A stretch of 19,654 nucleotides of DNA from JAVBWI01 sp036677445 (GTDB lineage: Bacteria; Bacillota; Clostridia; Christensenellales; CAG-138). Positions 1 through 6,942 of the stretch are shown here, piece after piece. The notes beneath the pieces are model-generated. The model was not told where the DNA came from. It did no database searches and worked only from the letters and a program-made list of their open reading frames with translations. The stretch is from positions 1 to 19,654 of the forward strand of contig JAVBWI010000008.1 in NCBI GenBank assembly GCA_036677445.1, read 5' to 3'. Positions within the stretch are counted from its first letter, which is position 1. Each line of letters opens with the position of its first letter. A program made the translations under genes and the position numbers.

Positions 1-168
1 GAAGTATTTAAACATGAAGCACCTGGAGTATCAGGTAGAACCCGATTTTGCCGCCAGCTGAAGTGGCAGACGCACGGCCTCGTTCCTTTTTGCGCATAAT
101 TCTTGACAGTACCGGTGCCCAGAAGAATATACGAAGAAATATTGATGTGATTCAAATCGTTTATATGC

Positions 169-918
169 TCAATTAAATGGCATATACACCTCAATTGTAA
201 CACCTCTGGTGCAATAGAGCGTATAATCTACATTGGCACCTTCATACAAATACATTGATACGTTTTCTGGCATTAATTGCACATTTGAGAAAGTGGGGGA
301 GGAATAATTTTTTGTATACCCAATTGTTGTATTCGTTTCCTGTACACCATTAATGAACCTTTTGCCTGTCGCATAATAAGCTAACGTGCTTGTTTGTGCG
401 GATACTCCCTCATTAGGGGGCGGCATTAGGTTCTGGTAGGTTCCAGTTGCTTTACAGAGATGCAGCGTCTGATAACCGCCATAGACTGGTCGACCATACG
501 TGACAGTCAGTGTAGCTCTAATGTTTCCCATCAAATTTTGCTCTTGTTTAGTACTGGTAAGTGGCCCGCTTAGTGGTGTTATTGTTTCCGAGTTTGAAAG
601 TTCGTTTTTCTCGTTTTCTGTAAGCGTAGTTTTATATGCTTTTATATCCGTTGTAGCACAAAGCGCTATTTCTTGATTGAGAGTATTTCGAGTCACCTGC
701 ATATTGATTCTAGGTTGAGATCTTTCAATAACAAACAAATCATTATTATCTAAGAAAAATGTATCTTTGCTACCAAATACGTCGAGTTCTTTTACGTTGT
801 TCGATCTCACGAATACCTGTGTGCCCTTCGATGGTGAATTACTCATTGATGCAAAGGCAGAATTACTCACGCAGAGAAATAGTACTATTACAATTGTAAT
901 TGTTAATGTTCTTTTTAT
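169..918 (-). CDS. Secreted protein of unknown function, apparently starting at an ATA codon
   Basis: I do not recognise the family. Read from ATA at 918-916 the protein is 249 residues. It begins with lysine and arginine, runs through a hydrophobic stretch and ends in an Ala-Phe-Ala cleavage-type site, a textbook signal peptide. GGAGG (929-925) lies 6 bases before the ATA, the ideal distance, while the first conventional start (GTG at 870) lies inside the signal peptide and has no ribosome binding site. An in-frame TAA lies just upstream of the ATA, so no earlier start exists. The mature part is rich in Thr, Ser, Asn and Tyr, suggesting an extracellular beta-type protein; four scattered Cys follow the signal region. 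The gene is much more AT-rich than the genes after 1,750, which suggests foreign origin. Alternatives are a real AUA start, or a dying gene whose ATG mutated to ATA. Confidence 0.6.
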   Translation of the reverse strand: MKRTLTITIVIVLFLCVSNSAFASMSNSPSKGTQVFVRSNNVKELDVFGSKDTFFLDNNDLFVIERSQPRINMQVTRNTLNQEIALCATTDIKAYKTTLTENEKNELSNSETITPLSGPLTSTKQEQNLMGNIRATLTVTYGRPVYGGYQTLHLCKATGTYQNLMPPPNEGVSAQTSTLAYYATGKRFINGVQETNTTIGYTKNYSSPTFSNVQLMPENVSMYLYEGANVDYTLYCTRGVTIEVYMPFN

Positions 919-1108
919 TGGTTACCTCCACTTAATGTTGAAATTGCAAATGACTTGACAAGATATTGGCCAGCACAAAAGGGAAGTAGACATTCTAAAA
1001 ATATGGGCGACGATAGACTCAAAATGATGATGTTAATTTCCATGCGCGAAAAAATTGTGTAAGTCCAGAGTTTAGATAGAGATAGCACTAGGCACAAGCA
1101 ACTAAATA

Positions 1109-1318
1109 TTAGGTTTTTAATGACGACTCTTTTTTTGCTTTTCTCTTTATTTGAGGAGAAGAAAGAATTCCAGAGCCAAATAAGGATAATCCAATATTTA
1201 AATATGTTGCAGTGCTCCCAACTTTCTTATTAATGTAATAAAGCAAGACATTCGCTATTAATACATATACAAGAAAAAAATACATATGGTAAGTCTTTTT
1301 CATGTTTGCACCATTCAC
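1109..1318 (-). CDS. Small membrane protein with two predicted helices, unknown function
   Basis: A 69-residue product with two hydrophobic stretches (about residues 10-29 and 37-53) and a strongly basic C-terminal tail (KRKAKK around 58-63), so both ends probably face the cytoplasm. The first start is GTG at 1318 and an ATG follows at 1303; neither has a good ribosome binding site. A strong AGGAGGT lies upstream at 1377-1371, and a TTG 6 bases after it (1365) opens a 16-codon frame whose TGA stop overlaps the GTG. The small protein may be translated by coupling to that frame, or its true N-terminus may have been lost by a frameshift. It lies between a broken secreted-protein gene and the ATA-start gene, all on one strand, suggesting one former operon. 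The family is not recognised. Confidence 0.4.
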   Translation of the reverse strand: MNGANMKKTYHMYFFLVYVLIANVLLYYINKKVGSTATYLNIGLSLFGSGILSSPQIKRKAKKESSLKT

Positions 1319-1379
1319 TTTGTTTTTAGTATTTTGATAGAGCGGTTTCCTGTCATACGCGCCAAAACATACCTCCTAG

Positions 1380-1703
1380 TTAAGCTTTGTGTCGGTCAGA
1401 GTGAGAATGTAACCAAGAAGACTTAAACTTGTGGCCAATTTTCTATGCCATCATACGCACCACATCCTGTCTCGTCTTTGTATTAGAATAAATCAGTGAC
1501 ATTTTATCGCCTACAATTCTTAATACACTTAGAGCGTGGGCAAATGGGACTGGTAATTATGTACAATTTGTTAATAATAGTTATTCACGTTGCGATAGAC
1601 ACCAAGTTTCTTAGGCTTATTGAGTTTGTACCCCCAGAGCTGTGAGGCAAACCCCGGCAGTACCGTGGTAAGTAGCATTAATAATCTTATCCGACTAATA
1701 CAT
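1380..1703 (-). pseudogene. Remnant of a small secreted protein gene, possibly a zinc metallopeptidase
   Basis: AGGAGGG (1720-1714) precedes an ATG (1703) that hits a TAG two codons later. Shifting by one base restores a signal peptide (Arg-rich start, then LLMLLTTVLPGFAS) and a mature start WGYKLNKPKKLGVY. I recall Gly-Trp/Tyr-Lys-Leu-x-x-Pro openings from small secreted clostridial proteins of the metallopeptidase type. The frame stops at 1571 (TAA). In another frame, between about 1555 and 1380, a coding-like stretch continues with two stops; it includes IGHKFKSSWLHSH, which has the His spacing of a HExxHxxGxxH zinc helix with key residues changed. The pieces total about 107 codons, short for such an enzyme, so internal sequence is probably missing. 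The broken frames are directly visible; the metallopeptidase identity is inference. Confidence 0.4.
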
Positions 1704-1976
1704 CGGTGTAGATCCCTCCTGCTTGACAGAACAACAACGGGGGACGTAAGGTGTATAAAAAAATTTCCATCGCGCACCGTTCGGGCGCAGGATTCCGCAA
1801 ATCGTGCGGGGGCGTTTGTGACGGCCTGTGCCGTCCGGTGCCGTATTGACGCGAAAAAGACGCGGAAGCTGCGGCATGAGTCGGATGATTCATCCGCTGT
1901 GCGCGCTTTGGTGCGACAATGTTCACAACAGGGACGCGGTATGCTCAGAAGACACTGCTCATGGGGGGTGCCATCT

Positions 1977-4265
1977 ATGGAAAGTCCGCGCATACTGCTC
2001 CCATTCAAACAAGTCGTACTGCCCTATATTCGACGCCGCGCCTTCTTGGGGGAGGCGGGCGCATTCGCGCTCGCGCTGCTGCTCGGGCGCGTGGAGCTCT
2101 TCGGCATGCTGCTGCCGTTTGGCACGGCGTTTCTGGCCGCAATGGATATCGCGGGCCAAAACGTATACTTCCCGCTTGCCGGCGCGCTCATCGGCTCGCT
2201 CATCGCAGGGGAGGCGGGCTATGCCGCAGCCGCAGGCTGCGGGTTATACATGGGGCTTACATTGCTTTACCGGCTGTGGAAAAAACGTTTGCGGCGGGTG
2301 GACAAGCTGCTGCTTCTTGGGCTTTCGCAGCTCATTCTCATACCGCTGTTCTTCGCCGGAACGCTGACGGATGTACTCAAAGGGCTTGCGGGCGTAGCGC
2401 TTACACTGATGCTTGCGGCCGCTTTCCAGAACGGGCTGCGGGCGCTCAAATCCCTGCATGTAAAAAACCGCCTGCAGGAGGAGGAACAGATCGCGCTTTG
2501 CCTGCTGCTGGGCGCGGCGGCGCTTGCAGTTTCGGACGTCTCCGCCTATGCGTTTTCGCTGGGCGTAGTGGTGGCGGCGTGGGCGGCCATGTTTATCGCG
2601 TATGCAAAGGGCCTGCCTGCAGTGGCGGCAGCGGTGGTGCTTGGCGGCATGCTGATATTGGGCGGCAAGGCGCAGCCTATACTGCTCGCCAGCCTTGCCG
2701 TCTGTACATTGGCCGGCGTGGTCTGCAGGCGGATGGGGTTATGGGGCACGATGCTGGGCTTTTGCATCTGCTGTGCGGTTACGGAAGGGTACGCGGGCGC
2801 TGTAGGGCTGCAGGTGGGCATGGCCAACGCTATTCCCGCGGCGGCTGCATTGGCGTTTATTCCCAGGCACGGTATCCTGTGGCTGCGTTCCGTGGTGGAT
2901 GCGGGCGCGCGGGAAGAACGCACCGCCCGTGCGGTGCTCTCCAATATGCAGGCGCGCGCCGCGGAGGATATCACCATGACCGCAAAAACCGTGGAACAGG
3001 TGGCTTCACTTTTCCCTACGGAAGCGGCATGGGAATACGACCCGAAGGAGGAGCGCGCGGATATGGCGCGCGCCGCCGGGAATATCTGTGCGGACTGCGC
3101 GCATCGCGGCGCCTGCTGGCGTGAGCAGGATGCGGCGGTTTCGGCCATCGAAGCCATGCTGCCCGCATACGGGCAGGGTACGCGCCCGCGCGCGCAAAAG
3201 CCGCTGCAGGGCGACTGCCCGCGAACGGCGTCCATTGCGGCCGCGGCCATACAGGCGCAGGACACATACCGCAAGCGCTGCATGGAAGGGTATCGCGCCG
3301 CCAGCCGGCATGCGTTCGCGCACCGGCAGCTCGCGGGCGCTTCACGCGTGATGCAGTCCCTTGCGGGCAGCGTGCGCGATAAGGAATGGCCCATAGAGGG
3401 CGCGGCGCAAATGCTGCGCAAGCATATGGAACGGGAAGGTTTTTCCGTACGCGGCGCGCTGGTGCAGCGGCAAAAAGGCTGCCTGCACGCGCAACTGCAA
3501 ATGACGGGAAGATATACGAAAAGCAGTGCCATACTGGAGGAGGCCGTTTCCCGCGCGCTGGAGCGCCCGATGCGCCTGTTGGCCCAGCGTGAAAGCGCGC
3601 GCGGGTGCGTATTGGAGTTTGAGCAGGCGCGCCGCATGAAAACGGGCGTGGGCGCAGCCACGCTGCCCAAGCGGGGCAGCGCCATCAGCGGCGACAGCAC
3701 GGCGCAGATCAGCCTGCCCGGGGGCCGGTCGCTGTTCGTGCTCAGCGACGGCATGGGCAGCGGCGCCGCCGCGCGCGAGCAGAGCGCCGCGACGGTCGAC
3801 CTTTTATGCAGGCTGTATGAAGCGGGCTATGAGCGGGACACGGCGCTCGAATGCGTCAACCGCCTGCTGATGCAGCGCGGCGGCGGACAGGATATGTACG
3901 CCACCGTGGACGCGCTGCATGTGAACCTGGACAGCGGAGCGGTGGAATTCATCAAGTTTGGCGCGCCGCCCAGCTTCGTGCTGCGCGAAGGGCGCGTGCA
4001 CACCGTTTATGCGGAGGCGCTGCCCGCGGGCATACTCGACGAGGCCGCGCCCGCCGTGCATACGGCCACGCTGCGCCGCAACGACGCGGTGGTGCTCTTG
4101 ACCGACGGTGCGCTTGACGCGCTCGGCGAGGATACCGCACAGGAAATCATAACCTGCGTGGGCGGCGCGAACACCTGCGAGGAGGCCGCTCGCGCACTGC
4201 TTTGCGTAGCGCGAGAGCGGGGCAGCGCGGACGATATGGCCGTGCTGGTGGTACGGTTGGAGTAG
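1977..4265 (+). CDS. spoIIE: Stage II sporulation protein E, PP2C-type serine phosphatase
   Basis: SpoIIE dephosphorylates SpoIIAA in the forespore, releasing sigma-F, and helps polar division. From ATG 1977 the protein is 762 residues, slightly shorter than the roughly 830 of Bacillus subtilis. Residues about 15-330 form many hydrophobic helices (membrane domain), then comes a soluble regulatory region, and about 565-762 is the phosphatase. Visible phosphatase motifs are GDS (Asp573), SDGMGSG (Asp591), LTDGALD (Asp710) and ADDM (Asp752/753), matching the metal-binding aspartates of the family. A C-x2-C-x5-C cluster sits at 371, 374 and 380. The frame is open back to 1620, but the first part has no family character; I chose 1977 because a G-rich site lies 6 bases before it and the membrane domain follows at once. 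It is monocistronic and convergent with sdaAA. The promoter is unclear: a Spo0A-box-like ATTGTCGCA lies at 1919-1911 on the minus strand. Confidence 0.95.
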   Translation: MESPRILLPFKQVVLPYIRRRAFLGEAGAFALALLLGRVELFGMLLPFGTAFLAAMDIAGQNVYFPLAGALIGSLIAGEAGYAAAAGCGLYMGLTLLYRLWKKRLRRVDKLLLLGLSQLILIPLFFAGTLTDVLKGLAGVALTLMLAAAFQNGLRALKSLHVKNRLQEEEQIALCLLLGAAALAVSDVSAYAFSLGVVVAAWAAMFIAYAKGLPAVAAAVVLGGMLILGGKAQPILLASLAVCTLAGVVCRRMGLWGTMLGFCICCAVTEGYAGAVGLQVGMANAIPAAAALAFIPRHGILWLRSVVDAGAREERTARAVLSNMQARAAEDITMTAKTVEQVASLFPTEAAWEYDPKEERADMARAAGNICADCAHRGACWREQDAAVSAIEAMLPAYGQGTRPRAQKPLQGDCPRTASIAAAAIQAQDTYRKRCMEGYRAASRHAFAHRQLAGASRVMQSLAGSVRDKEWPIEGAAQMLRKHMEREGFSVRGALVQRQKGCLHAQLQMTGRYTKSSAILEEAVSRALERPMRLLAQRESARGCVLEFEQARRMKTGVGAATLPKRGSAISGDSTAQISLPGGRSLFVLSDGMGSGAAAREQSAATVDLLCRLYEAGYERDTALECVNRLLMQRGGGQDMYATVDALHVNLDSGAVEFIKFGAPPSFVLREGRVHTVYAEALPAGILDEAAPAVHTATLRRNDAVVLLTDGALDALGEDTAQEIITCVGGANTCEEAARALLCVARERGSADDMAVLVVRLE

Positions 4266-4271
4266 ACCGGT

Positions 4272-4310
4272 ATATACACGCTCTTTGCCCCCCATCAAAG
4301 AGGCGTATAT
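4272..4310. terminator. Hairpin downstream of spoIIE
   Basis: Arms 4272-4287 and 4296-4310 pair almost perfectly (ATATAC...CTCTTTG against CAAAGAGG...GTATAT) around a C-rich loop. The run of A after it makes it only a weak terminator for spoIIE by itself; it works together with the next hairpin. Confidence 0.45.
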
Positions 4311-4311
4311 A

Positions 4312-4350
4312 AAAAGCATGCCGTTTCGTTGCGACCAACGGCATGCTTTT
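4312..4350. terminator. Bidirectional terminator between spoIIE and sdaAA
   Basis: A perfect 14-bp stem (AAAAGCATGCCGTT at 4312-4325 and its complement at 4337-4350) with an 11-base loop. A run of A on one side and T on the other lets it end transcription from both converging genes. Confidence 0.85.
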
Positions 4351-4372
4351 CGCATCTAAATAAAAGCGTATT

Positions 4373-5248
4373 TTATTTTTCCCGTAGTCGCTTGGTGATG
4401 GCGCGGCCGGTGGGCGTGGCGGCAAGGCCGCCGAGCGCCGTCTCCCGAAGCTCGGTGCGCATTACGCTGCCCACGGCGCGCATGGCGCCTACCACCTCGT
4501 CGAAGGGGATGTGGGTTTTGACGCCCGCAAGCGCGATGTCGGCGGAAAGCAGGGCGTTGACCGCGCCGATCGCGTTGCGCTTGATGCAGGGGCACTCCAC
4601 AAGGCCGGCCACAGGGTCGCACACCAGCCCCAGCACGTTTTTTAAGGAGATGGCCGCGGCGTCCAGCGCCATTTGCGGCGTGCCGCCGCAAAGCTCCGTG
4701 AGCGCCGCCGCCGTCATGGCCGCGGCGGAGCCGGTTTCCGCCTGGCAGCCGCCGTCCGCGCCCGCGATTGTCGCCAGCTCGGCGATAAGCATACCCACCG
4801 CGCCCGCCGTAAAGAGCGCGTCGATTAAAGCGTCTTCCGACCAGCCGCGCCGCCCGGCAAGGCTGATGAGCACGCCGGGCAGTATGCCCGACGCGCCCGC
4901 AGTGGGCGCCGCGACGATACGGCCCATGGAAGCGTTGACCTCCACCACCGCCATGGCGGCGGCGGCTGCATGGCAGGCATCCGTCCCGAGCAGGGGCGAA
5001 GCGTCCGCATGGGCGCTAAGGAGCGCCGCATCCCCGCCGGAAAGCCCGCTTAAGGAGCGGATGTCGCCTTTGAGCCCGCGCGATACGGATTCCCGCATGA
5101 CCTGCAGGTTGCGGCGCATTTCCTCCCGGACCTGCCCGCGCGTCTGCTCGCCGATATGTTCCTCCCGAAGCTGCATCGCCTCGGCTATGGATATGCCGCG
5201 CTCCAGGCAGACCGCGGCGAGCTCCGTGCCGCTGTGAAAATCCAGCAT
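4373..5248 (-). CDS. sdaAA: L-serine dehydratase, iron-sulfur-dependent, alpha subunit
   Basis: This subunit carries the catalytic [4Fe-4S] cluster of the heteromeric enzyme that deaminates L-serine to pyruvate and ammonia. The 291-residue length is usual for the alpha subunit. Visible signatures are the family-typical APTAGASGILPG (about 114-125), ADGGCQAE (Cys168) and VCDPVAGLVECPC (Cys210, Cys219, Cys221). Cys168, Cys210 and Cys221 have the same 42- and 11-residue spacing as the three cluster ligands I recall for Legionella serine dehydratase. ATG 5248 has GGAGG just after the sdaAB stop; the genes are 16 bases apart, so the two subunits are translated from one message in order beta then alpha. 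Serine use as a carbon source or serine detoxification is the expected role. Confidence 0.96.
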   Translation of the reverse strand: MLDFHSGTELAAVCLERGISIAEAMQLREEHIGEQTRGQVREEMRRNLQVMRESVSRGLKGDIRSLSGLSGGDAALLSAHADASPLLGTDACHAAAAAMAVVEVNASMGRIVAAPTAGASGILPGVLISLAGRRGWSEDALIDALFTAGAVGMLIAELATIAGADGGCQAETGSAAAMTAAALTELCGGTPQMALDAAAISLKNVLGLVCDPVAGLVECPCIKRNAIGAVNALLSADIALAGVKTHIPFDEVVGAMRAVGSVMRTELRETALGGLAATPTGRAITKRLREK

Positions 5249-5264
5249 ATTGCTTTTAACCTCC

Positions 5265-5927
5265 CTATACGGTGTAAGCGGTGGTGATTCCGTCCGAAAG
5301 CCCTATGATCAGGTTCCGGGTGGCCTGGCTTACGGGCTGGTCGGTTTCGATGGTCATATACGCGTCCGCGCCCTTGCCGTGCCGGAACACGCGCATGAAC
5401 GCGATGTTGATGCGGTGCTGCGCCAGTACGTGCGTCACCACCGCGACCACGCCGGGCACGTCGCGGTACTGTATGATGAGCGTAGGGTATTCGCCGGTCA
5501 GTTCCACATCCAGGCCGTTGATCTCCACGATGCGGATATTGCCCCCGCCGATAGATTCCCCGAGCACCTCCGTAATATTCCCGCGCGAATCCGTTATGCG
5601 TATGCGCGCCGTGTTGGGGTGCGCCGTGGCTTCTTCGCTCATTTCGACCGCTACCGGCAGCCCCGCCGCACTTGCCGCGGCGTAAGCGTCCGCAATGCCC
5701 GGGTCATCCGGCTGCATGCCGAGTACGCCGGCGATGAGCGCTTTATCCGTTCCGTGGCCCGCGCCCGTCTGCGCGAAAGAACCGTAAAGCGTGAATTCTA
5801 CGCTGGCGACGTCTTCCCCCGCGATGCGGCGCGCCGTATTGGCAAGCCTGCATGCCCCTGCGGTGTGCGAGCTGGACGGCCCGGTCATACGCGGGCCGAT
5901 AATATCGAATACGCTGTAATCCGCCAT
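5265..5927 (-). CDS. sdaAB: L-serine dehydratase, iron-sulfur-dependent, beta subunit
   Basis: First gene of the serine dehydratase operon. The 220-residue protein starts with the family signature FDIIGPRMTGPSSSHTAGA (residues 7-25), which forms part of the serine site, and ends in an ACT domain (about 147-220, beginning YPTLIIQYRDVPGVV). The ACT domain is expected to sense serine or an effector. ATG 5927 is preceded by a G-rich ribosome binding site (5940-5933 on the minus strand), and promoter-like hexamers lie just upstream. Length and domain order match the standard clostridial beta subunit; nothing is missing. Confidence 0.96.
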   Translation of the reverse strand: MADYSVFDIIGPRMTGPSSSHTAGACRLANTARRIAGEDVASVEFTLYGSFAQTGAGHGTDKALIAGVLGMQPDDPGIADAYAAASAAGLPVAVEMSEEATAHPNTARIRITDSRGNITEVLGESIGGGNIRIVEINGLDVELTGEYPTLIIQYRDVPGVVAVVTHVLAQHRINIAFMRVFRHGKGADAYMTIETDQPVSQATRNLIIGLSDGITTAYTV

Positions 5928-5956
5928 AAGAACACCCCCCTTGGTGTATGGATATT

Positions 5957-5986
5957 ACTATACCGCAAACCGGCGGCAGGAAACAA
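5957..5986 (-). promoter_or_regulatory. Likely sigma-A promoter of sdaAB-sdaAA
   Basis: Reading the minus strand, TTGTTT (5986-5981) and TATAGT (5962-5957) are separated by 18 bases. The start codon is 30 bases downstream of the -10 hexamer. Prediction by eye. Confidence 0.5.
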
Positions 5987-6132
5987 GCCCCGTGCACGCG
6001 AATTTTACCGTGTTTGCGGGGAATGCGGTTTTGTAAAAATGACGCCGAAAGGCAGTGTATTTTCTTGCATCAATAGGGTATGATAGGTGTGAACGGAAAC
6101 GATTACCGCCGAAAAAAAGGAGTGAAATACGT

Positions 6133-6825
6133 ATGAAAAGGATTATGGCCCTGCTGTTGGTTGCCCTGCTTTGTGCGTTCGCCTGTGCGGGCTGCGCGGA
6201 GCCTGTGCAGGCGGAGGAACCTACGCCCACGCCGGCCGAAGCCACGCCCTCCGCAGCACCGGTGGCTGCGCCTGTATTCACGCCCGTGCCTGCGCCTACG
6301 CCGATTACATTTCCGGCAAAGGGCTTTTGTAACGGCGAGGGCGTCAATCTGCGCGCGGAGCCTTCCACCTCCAGCGATGTGGTGGATATCATGGGCGAGA
6401 ACGCCGTAGTGGATGTGATGTCCCTGCAGGATGGCTGGTACAAGATCAACATGGGCGGCGTTACGGCCTATGTGGCGGAAGACCTTGTCACCCTGGGCGA
6501 CCCGCCCCGGCCCGACAACATGCGCTGGGCGAAGGTCTCCGTTAAGGAAGCGCAGCTGTATAAATCGCCCGCCGCCACCGATCTTTCCGACGTCAAGCTC
6601 AAGGAGGGCGACGTGGTCAAGGTGCTGCGCACCATCGACGAATACCTGCATGTCGTGTATAACGGCAACCTGCAGCGGTATTTAAAGGCTGCGGACGTCA
6701 CGTTTATCAGCGCCGCCGAAGCGTTGGGCACTGAAACGGCAGACACGGGGGATGCCGGGGATGCCGGCGATACGGCCGCTTCGTTCCCGACGCCTACAAA
6801 ATCGGCCAAACCGGATAACGAATAA
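6133..6825 (+). CDS. Lipoprotein with two SH3-like domains
   Basis: A 230-residue envelope protein. Residues 1-21 are a lipoprotein signal peptide ending CAGC, with Cys21 as lipidation site; a Cys at -3 is a slightly unusual lipobox. Residues 28-60 are a Pro/Thr/Ala linker that would span the cell wall. Residues about 66-120 form a bacterial SH3 domain (GVNLRAEPSTSSDVV, then QDGWYKI), and about 131-190 a second, more diverged one (QLYKSPAATDLSDV). The tail has short Gly-Asp-Ala repeats. Such domains bind peptidoglycan or proteins at the wall; no catalytic domain is present. The open frame extends to 6055, but GGAG at 6119-6122 and the signal peptide fix ATG 6133. A TATGAT hexamer (6079-6084) may be part of its promoter. 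It converges on glmU. Confidence 0.85.
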   Translation: MKRIMALLLVALLCAFACAGCAEPVQAEEPTPTPAEATPSAAPVAAPVFTPVPAPTPITFPAKGFCNGEGVNLRAEPSTSSDVVDIMGENAVVDVMSLQDGWYKINMGGVTAYVAEDLVTLGDPPRPDNMRWAKVSVKEAQLYKSPAATDLSDVKLKEGDVVKVLRTIDEYLHVVYNGNLQRYLKAADVTFISAAEALGTETADTGDAGDAGDTAASFPTPTKSAKPDNE

Positions 6826-6858
6826 GTTAAGTCAAAAAAGTGCTGCGGTACGTTTTCA

Positions 6859-6895
6859 GGCCATCGGCAAAGTCCGCAGGACTTTGCCGATGGCC
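6859..6895. repeat. Perfect 16-bp inverted repeat after the SH3 lipoprotein gene
   Basis: GGCCATCGGCAAAGTC (6859-6874) is followed by a 5-base loop and its exact complement (6880-6895). There is no T-run directly after it; the next hairpin supplies one. It probably strengthens termination or protects the 3' end of the message. Confidence 0.7.
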
Positions 6896-6898
6896 TGG

Positions 6899-6919
6899 GC
6901 CGCCATATGGCGGCTTTTT
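6899..6919 (+). terminator. Terminator of the SH3 lipoprotein gene
   Basis: GCCGCCATATGGCGGC (6899-6914) is a perfect 16-base palindrome followed by TTTTT, the form of a factor-independent terminator on the plus strand. It ends 23 bases before the end of glmU on the other strand. Confidence 0.8.
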
Positions 6920-6942
6920 GCATGTATAATGTGAAAAAATCT

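Noticed and set aside
112..140. TTGACA-based promoter on the plus strand
   Set aside because: The best -10 candidates are poorly spaced and no plus-strand gene follows for more than 1,700 bases.
915..1097. 60-residue minus-strand frame before the ATA-start gene
   Set aside because: It starts at TTG without a ribosome binding site and lacks domain features; it may only matter because its stop overlaps the ATA.
1723..1759. TTGACA plus TATAAA promoter for spoIIE
   Set aside because: The spacing is 25 bases, too long for sigma-A even allowing the long spacers known for Spo0A-activated promoters.
1620..1976. N-terminal extension of spoIIE by 119 codons
   Set aside because: The translation lacks family character, crosses the AT/GC composition boundary and the broken gene, and ATG 1977 has a plausible ribosome binding site directly before the membrane domain.
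2546..3754. Long minus-strand frame opposite spoIIE (and the plus frame 1919-3124)
   Set aside because: Cys/Ser/Arg/Ala-rich shadow frames caused by high GC in codon position three of spoIIE; no recognisable domain or ribosome binding site.
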